Both the position numbers and the translations under genes were made by a program. From contig NC_065574.1 of assembly GCF_937616625.2 (NCBI RefSeq), positions 2,046,001 through 2,110,000 of the forward strand: DNA of 64,000 bases. Direction: 5' to 3'. The DNA is from Mercurialis annua. Its lineage: Eukaryota; Streptophyta; Magnoliopsida; Malpighiales; Euphorbiaceae. The notes under the pieces are model-generated. The model worked only from the letters and a program-made list of their open reading frames with translations, ran no database searches and was not told where the DNA came from. Numbering within the stretch: the first letter of the stretch is position 1; each line of letters opens with the position of its first letter. Positions 22,240-32,292 of the stretch are shown here, one piece after another.

Positions 22240-23075
22240 GATAAAAACTCTGCAGATACACATATATCGGTTTACGGGAGAGTGTAAGATTTCGTACAAA
22301 ATTTGCAACTTGTATAGCGCGGAAACAAGAAATTTAATATTTTTTATAAAAAATATGATATAGAGTTTTGGAGTTTTAAAAGTATTCCCAGAAACGAAAT
22401 GATGAAATATAAGACTTGACAAGTTTCCATCCAACACAGCTTGCAACTCATAATAAATATATAAGCTATGCCGCATGATTCTGTGAAAAGAATTGGCCTA
22501 AATGACAAAAAAATTGGTATTTTCTTTAAATTCTGTGTTCTTTTTGGTCCAAAAGAAATTCTAAGCATGATTGAGATCACAGTTGGATCAAGTTTCTCTG
22601 TGGTATCTAAAAGTAACTTATTTTTAACTTTTCTTTATTATTAAAATTTTCCTTCCATTCATAACTTGTTTAACAAGGCAGAATACTCAGCAAACAGAGG
22701 CCTGCAGTTAACTCTGTTTTTCTGCTACAAATATTTCTTTTCTGCCATACTCTTTATTTAAGAACTGATATTTTAATGATTTCTGTAATTGTATTTGTCC
22801 AATAAATAGCTAAAGAATTTTCTCAGAAATCAGCATTCACATTTTCTGATTAATAGCTAACGGATTTTCAAGTTTCTCTTTCAACATCACACTTAACATT
22901 ATTTAGCTATGAAGGTTACGTTCAAACTTTATTACCGTTCGTGCGAGAATGCATTTGTTAATAGTGGAAGACTCAATTTAAGAATATAACTGATTGTCTC
23001 AAGAAAATTGCAGGGCTTCAAATCACAAAATGCAAAAGAACTCATTTGAAAAGAGAAAATGTTATACAATGTTTA
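22240..23075. other. SAUR-flanking intergenic stretch
   Basis: No gene. Blocks such as the one around 22360-22470 (AGTTTTGGAGTTTT..., CATCCAACACAGCTTG) recur near 58575-58670, so this is shared duplicated flank. Confidence 0.35.
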
Positions 23076-23076
23076 T

Positions 23077-23084
23077 TATTTACA
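23077..23084 (-). promoter_or_regulatory. TGTAAATA element in SAUR 3' UTR
   Basis: Minus-strand TGTAAATA about 75 bp past the stop codon of the SAUR at 23158-23445. Confidence 0.5.
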
Positions 23085-23157
23085 TCGAATTGGGCAGTCC
23101 TGCCATAACAAAATTGTTTTTCTAAGTTGCTACATTAATTTAGTATCTCAGATTATA

Positions 23158-23445
23158 CTATCTACTCAAGCTAAAAGTGACATTAATGAAAGTCTCTTCT
23201 GTGCAGGGAATTGTCAAACCGCCCATCGGATGATTAAAACCAAATTGTTCTTCTGCTTTGCTCAGCAGATCTTGAAATGCAGGCTGGTTAAGATAGGATA
23301 CTGGAACTACAAATCTCTTTTTCTCCGTCTCTCCAATGTAAACCGCTATGCAACCTTTTGGCACATTTGAAGATGTTGAGGAAGCTTTATTCGTAGATCT
23401 GCGAAGAATTTGTTTGGCGAAAACAGATGCAAGATGTCTAGCCAT
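23158..23445 (-). CDS. SAUR family protein, MARH type
   Basis: 95 residues from ATG 23443-23445. The reading frame continues upstream for 59 codons into the 5' leader; the chosen start is the one shared by all relatives. N-terminus [20 protein letters not shown]; core [20 protein letters not shown] (GFLAV is GCIAV), [15 protein letters not shown]. It ends with FSLSR. It is divergent from 24319-24603, with 873 bp between start codons. Confidence 0.94.
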   Translation of the reverse strand: MARHLASVFAKQILRRSTNKASSTSSNVPKGCIAVYIGETEKKRFVVPVSYLNQPAFQDLLSKAEEQFGFNHPMGGLTIPCTEETFINVTFSLSR

Positions 23446-23931
23446 GATGATTTTTGTAATTTTGCGGATAAGACTTAAGAGGTTTAGCTCTGTAATTTTA
23501 AGTGAATGGTATTGCTGTGTATGGTTGAGTTTGCTAGAGGTATAGATATATATAGATGATGAATAAGTATATGGAAGGTTTGAGTGAGTGGTTAAAAACA
23601 ATTTGGTTAGGACATAAGCCATTTAAGGGTCATGTGATACTGCCTTCTATCTAATCAGCAAACATGATATTATGTCTACTGGTTACAATACCCTCCATGC
23701 CCTACATTTATATTTTTTAAACAATTGTCTAAAATCATCTGCGTAATGCAAGCGTTAGACTCAAAATGAATGTAAAGATGGTGTGTCCATTTATGTGCAA
23801 TTTGAATTAAATAAAACCACCTCAAATGGGCTATGAATGGTAGGGCATTAGATATAGCAAATATCATATGAATCCTTTAACAACCTTACATTGCTTGATC
23901 ATTTGCCACAGTCACATGGCATGTCTCATTG

Positions 23932-23937
23932 ATTTTA
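23932..23937 (+). promoter_or_regulatory. Auxin-response core TGTCTC
   Basis: TGTCTC, the ARF-binding core, in the shared promoter of the pair 23158/24319, in the conserved context ATG-TGTCTC-ATTGATTTTACAC. The same context recurs upstream of 34786 (34374-34379). Confidence 0.45.
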
Positions 23938-24318
23938 CACAGAAGATAACACAAGCTATGTCCCTCATCCAATTATCATCTACTTAATTACTTGTTTCAC
24001 GGATCGTTATACCTAATTCAGTATCTCGCTTATATTTATAGCTTTAAAACATCTATATCAGCATCGATTTTCCATCTGTCCTTTTCCAATCTTTAAGTTG
24101 AATTCCAACATGAATTTTGTACATGCCCCATTTTGTTGATTAATTAGCAGACAGATGCATGTGATACCATTTCCTTCGCTGATTCCACCATCTCTATATA
24201 TTATCTCCAAACTCTCTTTTGCTCAAACAAACAACTTCACATTCTCTTAAAACACTATCCTTCATTGTAAAAGAAAATCCAATTCCCTCATATTTTATAA
24301 TAATTTATCCAAGAAACG

Positions 24319-24603
24319 ATGGCAGTACGCTTGCCTAGTGTTCTTCGTGCTTCTTTCTTGTCTGCAAAGAAATCTACTTCGAGATCTTCAGATGTGCCGA
24401 GAGGTTTCTTAGCAGTGTACGTTGGCGAGATAGAGAAGAAGAGGTTCTTGGTTCCAGTATCGTACTTGAACCAGCCTTCATTCCAAGATTTGCTAAATAA
24501 AGCAGAAGAAGAATTGGGGTATGATCATCCCATGGGTGGTTTGACGATTCCTTGCACTGAAGAGAGTTTCATAGATGCCACTTCCAACTTGAGCAGAGCA
24601 TAA
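24319..24603 (+). CDS. SAUR family protein, MAVR type
   Basis: 94 residues, single exon: [20 protein letters not shown], core [53 protein letters not shown], ending SNLSRA. The leader includes ATCCAAGAAACG just before the ATG, a signature of this subtype. A TATA region (TCTATATATTATC) lies near 24192-24205. TGTAAATA is at 24673-24680. Confidence 0.95.
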   Translation: MAVRLPSVLRASFLSAKKSTSRSSDVPRGFLAVYVGEIEKKRFLVPVSYLNQPSFQDLLNKAEEELGYDHPMGGLTIPCTEESFIDATSNLSRA

Positions 24604-24849
24604 ATAGGAGAATATATAGAGTTCTACACTAACAACACAAACAGTTTTGTACCATAGGAATTTCGTATGCAATGTAAATATATTACTTCAAACACTAAGC
24701 TCATATTGTTCAACAGAAATTTTATAAATGAAACACTTTTACCACAAAAGGACTCTATTGGTCTTCATGAACGTATCACTTTGGTAACTCTAACAAATTA
24801 ATTAATTGACACAATTGATGATTATAGGCAAGAATGAATATATTTATGC

Positions 24850-24940
24850 AGGCCACTATTGACTCTTGAATGGAGCAGACTACAAAGAATACATGAACTG
24901 GAAGAAGGTTAAGATGAAATGTTTCATCAAATTCATTATT
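24850..24940 (+). pseudogene. Relic of the gag-like (UBN2) ORF family
   Basis: In one frame from about 24865 the sequence reads LNGADYKEYMNWKKVKMKCF, matching the start of the UBN2-type ORFs (FLNGTDYTDYMYWKIKMRVF). Nothing further is recognisable. It lies just 3' of a MAVR-type SAUR, the same relative placement as the gag-like ORF beside the SAURs at 11173 and 39515. Confidence 0.45.
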
Positions 24941-25198
24941 TTTTCAGGTCCTTATTAAATTTAGTTCAAGCAGAAAATTTGAAGCATGATTGTGGTTTTA
25001 GTTTAATCAATTTTCGCTATGATATCTGGAAATAACTCATTTTCTGTGTCTATTTAGAGAGACACAAATGATTCCGACATATATGATCAAACGCATCAGA
25101 ACCTATTTTTATCTTTTTAACTTTTATCCAGGCATAAATATTTCATTCCATTCCTCACTTGTTTAACACGGCAGAGCAAGCAGAACAGAGGCCTATAA

Positions 25199-26010
25199 CG
25201 TTTTTTCGTTTATACCATGACATAGGAAAAAATTCATTTGTACCATTTTGTTGATTTTTCGTTTTCAATTGTACCCCAAAATTTAGTTTTTTGACAATTT
25301 AATTAATTAAAGGATGCAAATATTAAACACAATTAAATAGAAGGATTATATTATACTTTTTTCTATTTGAAAAAATACAAACAAATTCTTAAACTTTAAA
25401 AATATTCAAATAAATCCCAAAAATTAATCATTTTAAATTTTTTATTAAATAACTTCGGACCCACTATTATACTCTTTCGATTTACGGATCCGCTTCAAAA
25501 ATCCGACGTCAAAAAAAATTTAATTTTTTTTTAATTTTCCCGGATTTCAGGCGAGGAGTTGCTGCTCCTCTTCTCAGGGAGGAGCAGCAGCTCCTCGGAG
25601 CTGTTGCTCCTCAGGCGAGGAGCAGCATCTCCTCTTCTCAAGCAAGGAGGAGGATGAGATCCGAAAAAAAAAAAAAAAATTAACGTAAATTTTTTAATTA
25701 ACAGGTATTTATTTTTACGTTTTTTAATTTGAAAAAGTTATTGATAATTAATATAAAATAAATAATTATTATAAGTTTAATTTTGTAAAGAAGAAGATAT
25801 TTTTGTATTATTAATAATATTAAAATCTAATTAGAATATAGGCTAAAAAATTAAGGACTATTTTATATTTTTTTCTAAATGAAAAAAGTTTAATTTAAAG
25901 CTTTGGGGTACAGTTGAAAACGAAAAATCAAAAAAATGGTACAAATGAATTTTTTTCTAAATCAGGGTATAGACGAAAAAATATTAAAAGGTGGTTTTTT
26001 TTAAGTAATT
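25199..26010. mobile_element. TIR element (MULE-like, non-autonomous)
   Basis: Ends are inverted copies of each other over roughly 80 bp (AAAAAATTCATTTGTACCAT, TTTCGTTTTCAA and TGTACCCCAAA on both sides). A 10-bp repeat AGGCCTATAA flanks it at 25189-25198 and 26011-26020, a length typical of Mutator-like insertions. Other SAUR-flanking copies have the same AGAGGCCT context without the insert. No transposase coding is present. A GC-rich island (about 25545-25660) made of GGAGCAGCAGCTCCTC-like words sits in the otherwise AT-rich interior. Confidence 0.75.
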
Positions 26011-26339
26011 AGGCCTATAATTAACTATGTTTTGCTGCTACATATTTTTCTTTTCTGCCATACACTTCATTTAAGAATCGATGATTCTATATTTCATTTG
26101 TCCAACAAAACATTTACATAAATTTTCTCAGATATCAGCACTTTACGTTTTTCCATTAATATTTGTCTGATATCCTTAATAAAAGATAAATGATATTAAG
26201 ACAATGGTAGATCAGTAAAAGATGTTATACAGTTTAAATGTTAAGTCTTTATTACAGGATGACTCGATATGAGAATGTAACTGATAGTCTTAAAGAAAAT
26301 TGCTCATTTAAGAATAAAAAAATGTTATACAGTTTAAAA

Positions 26340-26404
26340 GTCAAGTCTTTGTTATTTACATTGATTAAGCTTATTGAGCCACAGCAAAATTGTCATCCTA
26401 TATC
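26340..26404 (-). other. Displaced distal 3' UTR of the SAUR at 31399
   Basis: This segment carries TGTAAATA (minus strand, 26353-26360) and CAAAATTG, i.e. the distal 3' UTR block found next to other MARH-type SAURs. It continues directly into the target duplication ACTAC at the left edge of the second Copia element; the proximal half resumes at 31366. The SAUR 3' UTR has thus been split by about 5 kb. Confidence 0.75.
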
Positions 26405-26409
26405 ACTAC

Positions 26410-26645
26410 TGAAGAAACCTGAAAAGGTTGATTATATTTCTGTAAAAACTTAATTGCAAAATGAATTAGGCATTAGCCTTATAAAGAGAAATTACAACGG
26501 TAATGAACAAAAGGAAAAGATTAAGCCTATAAACTAGCTATTTCCTAAACAACTACACAAGGAAAGAAGATATTTGTATTAAGGAAATACATAATAACCA
26601 TTTTAGGAAGAAACGTACTAATCAGAGGCTAGAATAACTCCAATA
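26410..26645 (-). repeat. 3' LTR of second Copia element
   Basis: 236 bp, on the 3' side in element orientation; pairs with 31130-31365. Confidence 0.92.
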
Positions 26646-26791
26646 CTCCCCCTTCAAGTGGAGTGTATGTTAATGACACTCAACTTGGATAAGAGTGACT
26701 TGAAGAGACTTGGACCAAGAGGCTTGGTAAAGAGGTCAGCAGGCTGCTCCTTGGATCTAACATGGGAGGTCAGGATATGGCCTTGTTGAAC

Positions 26792-29700
26792 TTATTCTCG
26801 GACGATATGACAATCAATTTCGATGTGTTTAGTACGTTCATGGAAGACGGGATTGGCAGCTATGTGTATTGCGGACTTGTTATCACAAAATAAGGTGGCA
26901 GCTTGTGAATGTGGAACTTGAAGATCGTTGAGAAGGGTGCGTAGCCAAGTGAGTTCACAACAGGTAGATGCCATGGAGCGATACTCAGCTTCCGCACTAG
27001 AGCGCGAGACAGTGTCCTGCTTCTTTGTTTTCCATGAGATGGGAGCCCCTCCAAGAAAAATAATATAACCAGTAGTAGATCTCCGTGTGTCTCGACATCG
27101 TGCCCAATCTGCATCACAATAGGCAGTTAAGTGAAGGCGACCAGTTGAGGGTAAGAAAATACCTTGTCCCGGGGACCCTTTGATGTATCGGAGAACTTGG
27201 TGAGCAGCGTCTAGGTGTGGCTGTCGTGGGGCAGCCATGAATTGACTAAGGATGTGCACAGCGTAGACGAGGTCTGGGCGTGTGATGGTGAGGTAAATAA
27301 GGCGACCCACTAATCGTCGATAAATGGAAGGGTCAGGAAGAGCCTTTCCATCGGCAGCTCCAAGTGCCAAATTTTGGTCTAGAGGAACAGTGGCCGGTTT
27401 GGCTCCAAGAAAACCGGTGTCATCGAGTATCTCAAGAGCGTATTTGTGTTGGCATAGGGCAATGCCGTTTTTGGATCGAGCAACTTCGAGTCCAAGAAAA
27501 TATTTGAGGGGTCCCATGTCTTTTAACTTGAATTGGGATGCAAGAAAAAGTTTGATATCTTCAATAACCTGCAAGTTAGTCCCCGTAATAATGACATCAT
27601 CAACATAAATAAGTAGAGCAGTGAACATACCTTTATGTTGCCGAACAAACAAGGAATAGTCAGCCCAAGAGTGATGAAAACCGGCTTGTGTTAGGGCACC
27701 GGTGAGTTTGACGAACCATTGACGAGATGCTTGTTTAAGTCCGTATAAGGATTTGTGAAGTTTGCATACTCGAGTCTCACCTTTACCATGGAAACCTGGG
27801 GGCAGCCGCATATAGACGTCCTCCATTAAGTCCCCATTGAGAAAGGCATTGTTGACGTCAAGTTGGTGCAAAGGCCAACCATGGATGACAGCCATACTTA
27901 TAAGAACACGAACAGTTGTTAATTTGGCCACAGGAGCAAAAGTCTCACGATAGTCTATGCCCTCAATTTGATTGTATCCTTTGGCAACAAGTCGGGCCTT
28001 GTGTCGCTCGATAGACCCGTCGGGATTATATTTGATTTTGTATACCCATTTACAACCAATGGGATGTTTGTCGGGTGGTAGCGGAACAAGACTCCATGTT
28101 TTGTTGTCCTCGAGGGCTTTAAGTTCTTTAGCCATGGCGTCCCTCCATATGTGGGAACGATTGGCCTGCGTAAAAGTTCTTGGTTCCGTCTCAAGCATAA
28201 TGTTAGAAACAAAATGTTTATAAGGATGAGAAAGTTTATCGTAAGATAATACATGAGCTAGAGGAGAAGGTTTACCTGAGGCGATATGATGAGAGGAAGA
28301 CGATGTGGTCGAGGAACGGGAAGGTAGAGCAATCTCAACATGAAAGTCGTGCAGAAGTTTGGATGGTTGGGTTTTGCGAGAGATGCGTCGAGGGATGGTG
28401 GTGGTAGGCGCTGTTGGTAGTGGATCTGTTTGATCTAGTTGTGTGGTGGTAGGGGCTGGTGTTATTGGCGGTTGTCGGGGTGGTTGTGTTGGTCGTCGTT
28501 GGTATGTTTGGAGTGGTTGGGTAGTAGTAGGAACTGTTGGTATTGGAGGCTGTATGGGTGAGTGTGGTAGTGGCAGCAGATCATCATAAATGGTCGTGGT
28601 GGGTTGGGAAGTTGGCAGAGGAAAGTCGGTGGTGGGTGTGGTGTCAAAATTTTGATTTGTAAATGGGAATTCTTTTTCATGAAAAATAATGTCTCGAGAG
28701 ATTAAAATTTTCTTGTTTTCAAGATTGTAAACCTTATAACCCTTAGTACCAGGTGGGTACCCAATAAAAACACATTCAACAGAACGAGCATCGAATTTGC
28801 TCGGCCGTAGAGGGTGTGTAGATACAAAACAACGACAACCAAAAACACGTAAATGAGTATAAAGAGGTGGTTTATGAAAAAGTTTTTCAAAAGGTGTTTT
28901 GTTTTGTAAATGACGACTAGGTAAACGGTTTATTAAATAGGTAGCAGTAAGAATGGCATCACCCCAAAAAATCTTAGGTAAGTGCGATTGAAAAAGGAGT
29001 GCGCGAGCTACATTCAATAAATGGCGATGTTTGCGTTCGGCAACACCGTTTTGTTGAGGTGTATTAATACAGCTAGTTTGATGTAAAATACCTTTCGAAG
29101 AGTAAAAATCAATACATTTAAATTCGGGACCATTATCACTACGGACAATTTTTATACGTTTAGAAAATTGGTTTTCAATAAGTTGCACAAAATGAATAAT
29201 AAGAGGGCGTGCCTCCGCTTTGTTTTTCATAAGATAAATCCAAGTAAATTTAGAGTGATCATCCACAATGGTGAGGAAATAACGAGCTCCATTCAAACAA
29301 GGAACGTGGTAACCTCCCCAAATATCCATGTGAATAAGATCAAAACAAGATAAACTGGTTGTAGTATGAATTGGAAATGAATTCCGAGTTTGTTTTGCTA
29401 AAGGGCAAATTAAACAAGTACTGTCAACAACTTTTTTATTCTTAAAAATGGGAATTAAGGATGCTATTTGCTGAGATGGATGACCGACTCGTTGATGCCA
29501 TAAAGTATCCGATGTGGATGTGTTGCAAAGAATTGTTGGCGGTCTAGTGTGTAAGAAGAACAAGCCATCTTTCTCATACCCCGTCCCAATCGTCTTCCCC
29601 ATGTGTAGGTCCTGAATGATACATAAATTTTTCAAGAAGATGGTAGCATAGAAAGTGTCATGAAGCAGTTTACTTATAGAGATTAAATTCACAGCAAATT

Positions 29701-31075
29701 CAGGAACACACAGCACATGAGTAAGATGGATATTAGGCATGAAAGATATAGATCCTATGTGAGAAACTTTGTATGATTTACCATCTGGAAGATGCACAAA
29801 ATGATTAGGTGCAATTTTATAAGAATCCAAAAAATTTGTATTGTAAGTAATGTGGTCACTAGCACCGCTATCAAGTATCCATGAAGTACGAATTAAAGTG
29901 CTCGAGTGTGTATGTAGATTACCTGAGAAGTGAGTGAAAGCCGAGGGATTACCGACATGGTGAGCAGTGGAGTTATATATGGACCTGTTAGGCTGCTGCT
30001 GTTGGCTGGAGGAAGGGGGCTGAAGTCGATTAAGGAGAGCCATGACTTGCTGGTATTCTGCATTCGAGAGTGAAAGATTTCCATGATTGTTCACCAAGGC
30101 AAGATTAGTGTCGTTTGCCCCTGTATCGGCAAGGTTGATATTGCTGCCTGCATTTTCTGCAGCAATGGTCCTCTTCTTTTTCCTACAATAATCAACAGTG
30201 TGGCCTTTATTGTTGCAAAAAGAGCACGTGAGGTGAGAGCGACATTGCCTTGTAGAGTGGTTGGACATGTTGCATTTGTCACATGATTTAGAGGCACCAG
30301 GGAGCAGCGACTCTTTGCTTCGTTTAATAGCAAAAGCCGAGCTGTTGAGGCCCTCCTTACCTCCGTGGATAGCAAAAGCTGAAGTGTCACTTGGTGGTAG
30401 AGACTTAGAAGGGATCTTTGCTTGTTGTTCTTGACGGAGAACCATCGAGTATGCTTTGTTTGGCGCAGGAAAGGGATCCAAGCCAATAATGCTGCTGCGG
30501 ACTTGCTCAAAATCTGAATTAAGACCCATTAAAAATTGCATAGTCTTTTGATTTTCAAAGTATACCTTGATTTTGTCTGTGGTGGTGCAGGGGCAGGGAA
30601 GAAAGCCAGTCAGAGCATCTTTTTCATCCCATAAAGATTTTAACTTGGTGAAATATGTACTGACAGAGTCGCTTCCTTGAGTGCAGTCATGAATTGCCTT
30701 TTCAACATTAAAGAGAGAAACAATGTTAGATTGAGAAAACCTTTCGATAAGTTCGATCCAAATACCTTGGGCATCCTTGAAATGGATGACGCTTTTAGAT
30801 ATCTCCTTCGACATAGATCCGAGCAACCAAGTTTTGACGAGAACAGTGCATCGTTCCCATTGAAGCTCCTCGGTTGGGTTGTCAGTTGGGCGTGGCAGAG
30901 AGCCGGTGACAAAGCCAACTTTGTTTTTGATGGTTAGAGCCATCAACATAGATTCTTGCCAAGTAGTAAAGTTATCTTCCACTAATTGTTGCGAAACCAA
31001 GATGGCACCTGGTTGATCGGAGTGGTGGAGAAATAAGGGGTGATTGGAATCCTTCCATGGCTCGGATGTAGACAT
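26792..31075 (-). CDS. Copia gag-pol polyprotein, stop near C-terminus
   Basis: One open frame of 1427 residues. It shows a gag region; two CCHC zinc knuckles at about residues 265-278 and 284-297 (CDKCNMSNHSTRQC, CSFCNNKGHTVDYC); a protease with DSGASDH near residue 400; an integrase zinc region (HQRVGH..., CLIC) and core ending in a proline-rich stretch near residues 820-900; reverse transcriptase with YVDDVIITG; and RNase H with YCDADWA and SSAEAEY. The frame ends at TAA 26792-26794 just after the RNase H motif HIEIDCHIVRE, where relatives continue; further sense codons follow the stop, so the last few dozen residues are cut off by a nonsense change. Otherwise intact. Confidence 0.9.
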   Translation of the reverse strand: MSTSEPWKDSNHPLFLHHSDQPGAILVSQQLVEDNFTTWQESMLMALTIKNKVGFVTGSLPRPTDNPTEELQWERCTVLVKTWLLGSMSKEISKSVIHFKDAQGIWIELIERFSQSNIVSLFNVEKAIHDCTQGSDSVSTYFTKLKSLWDEKDALTGFLPCPCTTTDKIKVYFENQKTMQFLMGLNSDFEQVRSSIIGLDPFPAPNKAYSMVLRQEQQAKIPSKSLPPSDTSAFAIHGGKEGLNSSAFAIKRSKESLLPGASKSCDKCNMSNHSTRQCRSHLTCSFCNNKGHTVDYCRKKKRTIAAENAGSNINLADTGANDTNLALVNNHGNLSLSNAEYQQVMALLNRLQPPSSSQQQQPNRSIYNSTAHHVGNPSAFTHFSGNLHTHSSTLIRTSWILDSGASDHITYNTNFLDSYKIAPNHFVHLPDGKSYKVSHIGSISFMPNIHLTHVLCVPEFAVNLISISKLLHDTFYATIFLKNLCIIQDLHMGKTIGTGYEKDGLFFLHTRPPTILCNTSTSDTLWHQRVGHPSQQIASLIPIFKNKKVVDSTCLICPLAKQTRNSFPIHTTTSLSCFDLIHMDIWGGYHVPCLNGARYFLTIVDDHSKFTWIYLMKNKAEARPLIIHFVQLIENQFSKRIKIVRSDNGPEFKCIDFYSSKGILHQTSCINTPQQNGVAERKHRHLLNVARALLFQSHLPKIFWGDAILTATYLINRLPSRHLQNKTPFEKLFHKPPLYTHLRVFGCRCFVSTHPLRPSKFDARSVECVFIGYPPGTKGYKVYNLENKKILISRDIIFHEKEFPFTNQNFDTTPTTDFPLPTSQPTTTIYDDLLPLPHSPIQPPIPTVPTTTQPLQTYQRRPTQPPRQPPITPAPTTTQLDQTDPLPTAPTTTIPRRISRKTQPSKLLHDFHVEIALPSRSSTTSSSSHHIASGKPSPLAHVLSYDKLSHPYKHFVSNIMLETEPRTFTQANRSHIWRDAMAKELKALEDNKTWSLVPLPPDKHPIGCKWVYKIKYNPDGSIERHKARLVAKGYNQIEGIDYRETFAPVAKLTTVRVLISMAVIHGWPLHQLDVNNAFLNGDLMEDVYMRLPPGFHGKGETRVCKLHKSLYGLKQASRQWFVKLTGALTQAGFHHSWADYSLFVRQHKGMFTALLIYVDDVIITGTNLQVIEDIKLFLASQFKLKDMGPLKYFLGLEVARSKNGIALCQHKYALEILDDTGFLGAKPATVPLDQNLALGAADGKALPDPSIYRRLVGRLIYLTITRPDLVYAVHILSQFMAAPRQPHLDAAHQVLRYIKGSPGQGIFLPSTGRLHLTAYCDADWARCRDTRRSTTGYIIFLGGAPISWKTKKQDTVSRSSAEAEYRSMASTCCELTWLRTLLNDLQVPHSQAATLFCDNKSAIHIAANPVFHERTKHIEIDCHIVRE

Positions 31076-31117
31076 GTCCGATATGGAGAAAGTTTGATTT
31101 ATTGTTCTGTTAATAAG

Positions 31118-31129
31118 GCTTTGATACCA
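31118..31129 (-). other. Primer-binding site (second Copia element)
   Basis: Minus-strand TGGTATCAAAGC directly next to the 5' LTR, the usual initiator-methionine tRNA primer site of plant Copia elements with one change. Confidence 0.85.
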
Positions 31130-31365
31130 TGAAGAAACCTGAAAAGGTTGATTATATTTCTGTAAAAACTTAATTACAAAATGAATTAGGCATTAGCCTT
31201 ATAAAGAGAAATTACAACGGTAATGAACAAAAGGAAAAGATTAAGCCTATAAACTAGCTATTTCCTAAACAACTACACAAGGAAAGAAGATATTTGTATT
31301 AAGGAAATACATAATAACCATTTTAGGAAGAAACGTACTAATCGGAGGCTAGAATAACTCCAATA
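31130..31365 (-). repeat. 5' LTR of second Copia element
   Basis: 236 bp; on the 5' side in element orientation. Two substitutions from the other LTR by eye. Confidence 0.92.
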
Positions 31366-31398
31366 ACTACATTAATTCGGTATCTCAATGTTAATTTA

Positions 31399-31686
31399 CT
31401 ATCTACTCAAGCTCGAAGTGATATTAATAAAAGTATCTTCTCCGCAAGGGATTGTCAAGCCGCTCATTGGATGATAAAAACCAAACTGCTCTTCTGCTTT
31501 GCTAAGCAAATCTTGAAATGCAGGCTCGTTAAGATAGGAAACCGGAACTACAAATCTCTTTTTCTCCGTCTCTCCAATGTAAACTGCTAGGAAACCTTTT
31601 GGCACGTTCGAAGATGTTGAGTAAGTTTTATTTGTAGATCTGCGGAGAATTTGCTTGGCGATAACAGATGCAAGATGTCTGGCCAT
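31399..31686 (-). CDS. SAUR family protein, MARH type, 3' UTR hit by Copia
   Basis: 95 residues, single exon: [20 protein letters not shown], core [38 protein letters not shown]. Two changes at usually invariant places: [12 protein letters not shown] (D to Y and G to S) and CGEDTF for CREETF. The Copia element begins 34 bp after the stop codon, so any transcript would run into the LTR or end there, and the conserved TGTAAATA block is now about 5 kb away (26353-26360). It is divergent from the pseudogene at 32293, so this pair has one damaged and one dead member. Confidence 0.93.
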   Translation of the reverse strand: MARHLASVIAKQILRRSTNKTYSTSSNVPKGFLAVYIGETEKKRFVVPVSYLNEPAFQDLLSKAEEQFGFYHPMSGLTIPCGEDTFINITSSLSR

Positions 31687-32292
31687 ATTGATTTCTTTGG
31701 ATGAAACTTTGTGAATATGGTTGAGAGGTTTAACTTTGTAGTTTAAGTGAGTGGTATTGTGTGTATGGTTGAGTTTGCCAGAGATATCAAAGTGTAGAGA
31801 TATATATATATATAGATGATGAATAAGTATATGGGAGATTTGAATGAGTGGTCAAGATTAATCTTTGTTAGGACATAAGTCATTTAAGAGCCATGTGGCA
31901 TTGCCTTCTAACTGATCAGCAAATATGGCATCATGTGTACTGCTTACTATACCTCCTTGCCCTACAGTTATGTCTATAAACAAATTGAAGGCCAGCAAAA
32001 GATTTAAAAATGATATGATAACTTAGCTTGATATCGGACATGGTTGAGACAATTAATTCATGAAATTAAGTTGAGCTTGTTTGTTAGTTTTCTGATTCTA
32101 CAATCAGCAATAGGCTCACTAGTTGGCTGGTGGACATAGCATATGGGCTATGAACATTCACTGCCCTACATTAGTTGATTAGTCACAAAGCAAATCCATG
32201 TGAATTCATCAGAGACTGTTTTATCTATATACGTGTACTCCGAGTACTTCTCGCGAATTCCTTTTTGTAATACACTAATCAACAGAAACATC

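Larger units (their letters stand above)
26410..31365 (-). mobile_element. Full-length Ty1-copia LTR retrotransposon (second)
   Basis: Two 236-bp LTRs (26410-26645 and 31130-31365) that differ by two substitutions (G/A near 26457 versus 31177, A/G near 26624 versus 31344). A 5-bp target duplication ACTAC lies at 26405-26409 and 31366-31370. On the coding (minus) strand the LTR starts TATTGGAG and ends TTCTTCA, so its terminal dinucleotides are TA..CA rather than TG..CA, a known rarer Copia type. A primer site lies at 31118-31129 and a polypurine tract (minus GAAGGGGGAG) at about 26646-26655. It is inserted in the 3' UTR of the SAUR at 31399. The gag style suggests the Ale/Retrofit side of Copia, tentatively. 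Confidence 0.93.

Noticed and set aside
22109..22580. Overlapping open frames at the end of the Helitron-like element
   Set aside because: Low-complexity AT-rich translation without recognisable features; it runs through the Helitron 3' hairpin.
27324..30937. Plus-strand open frames opposite the second Copia polyprotein
   Set aside because: Antisense shadows of a 1427-residue frame with clear Copia domains.
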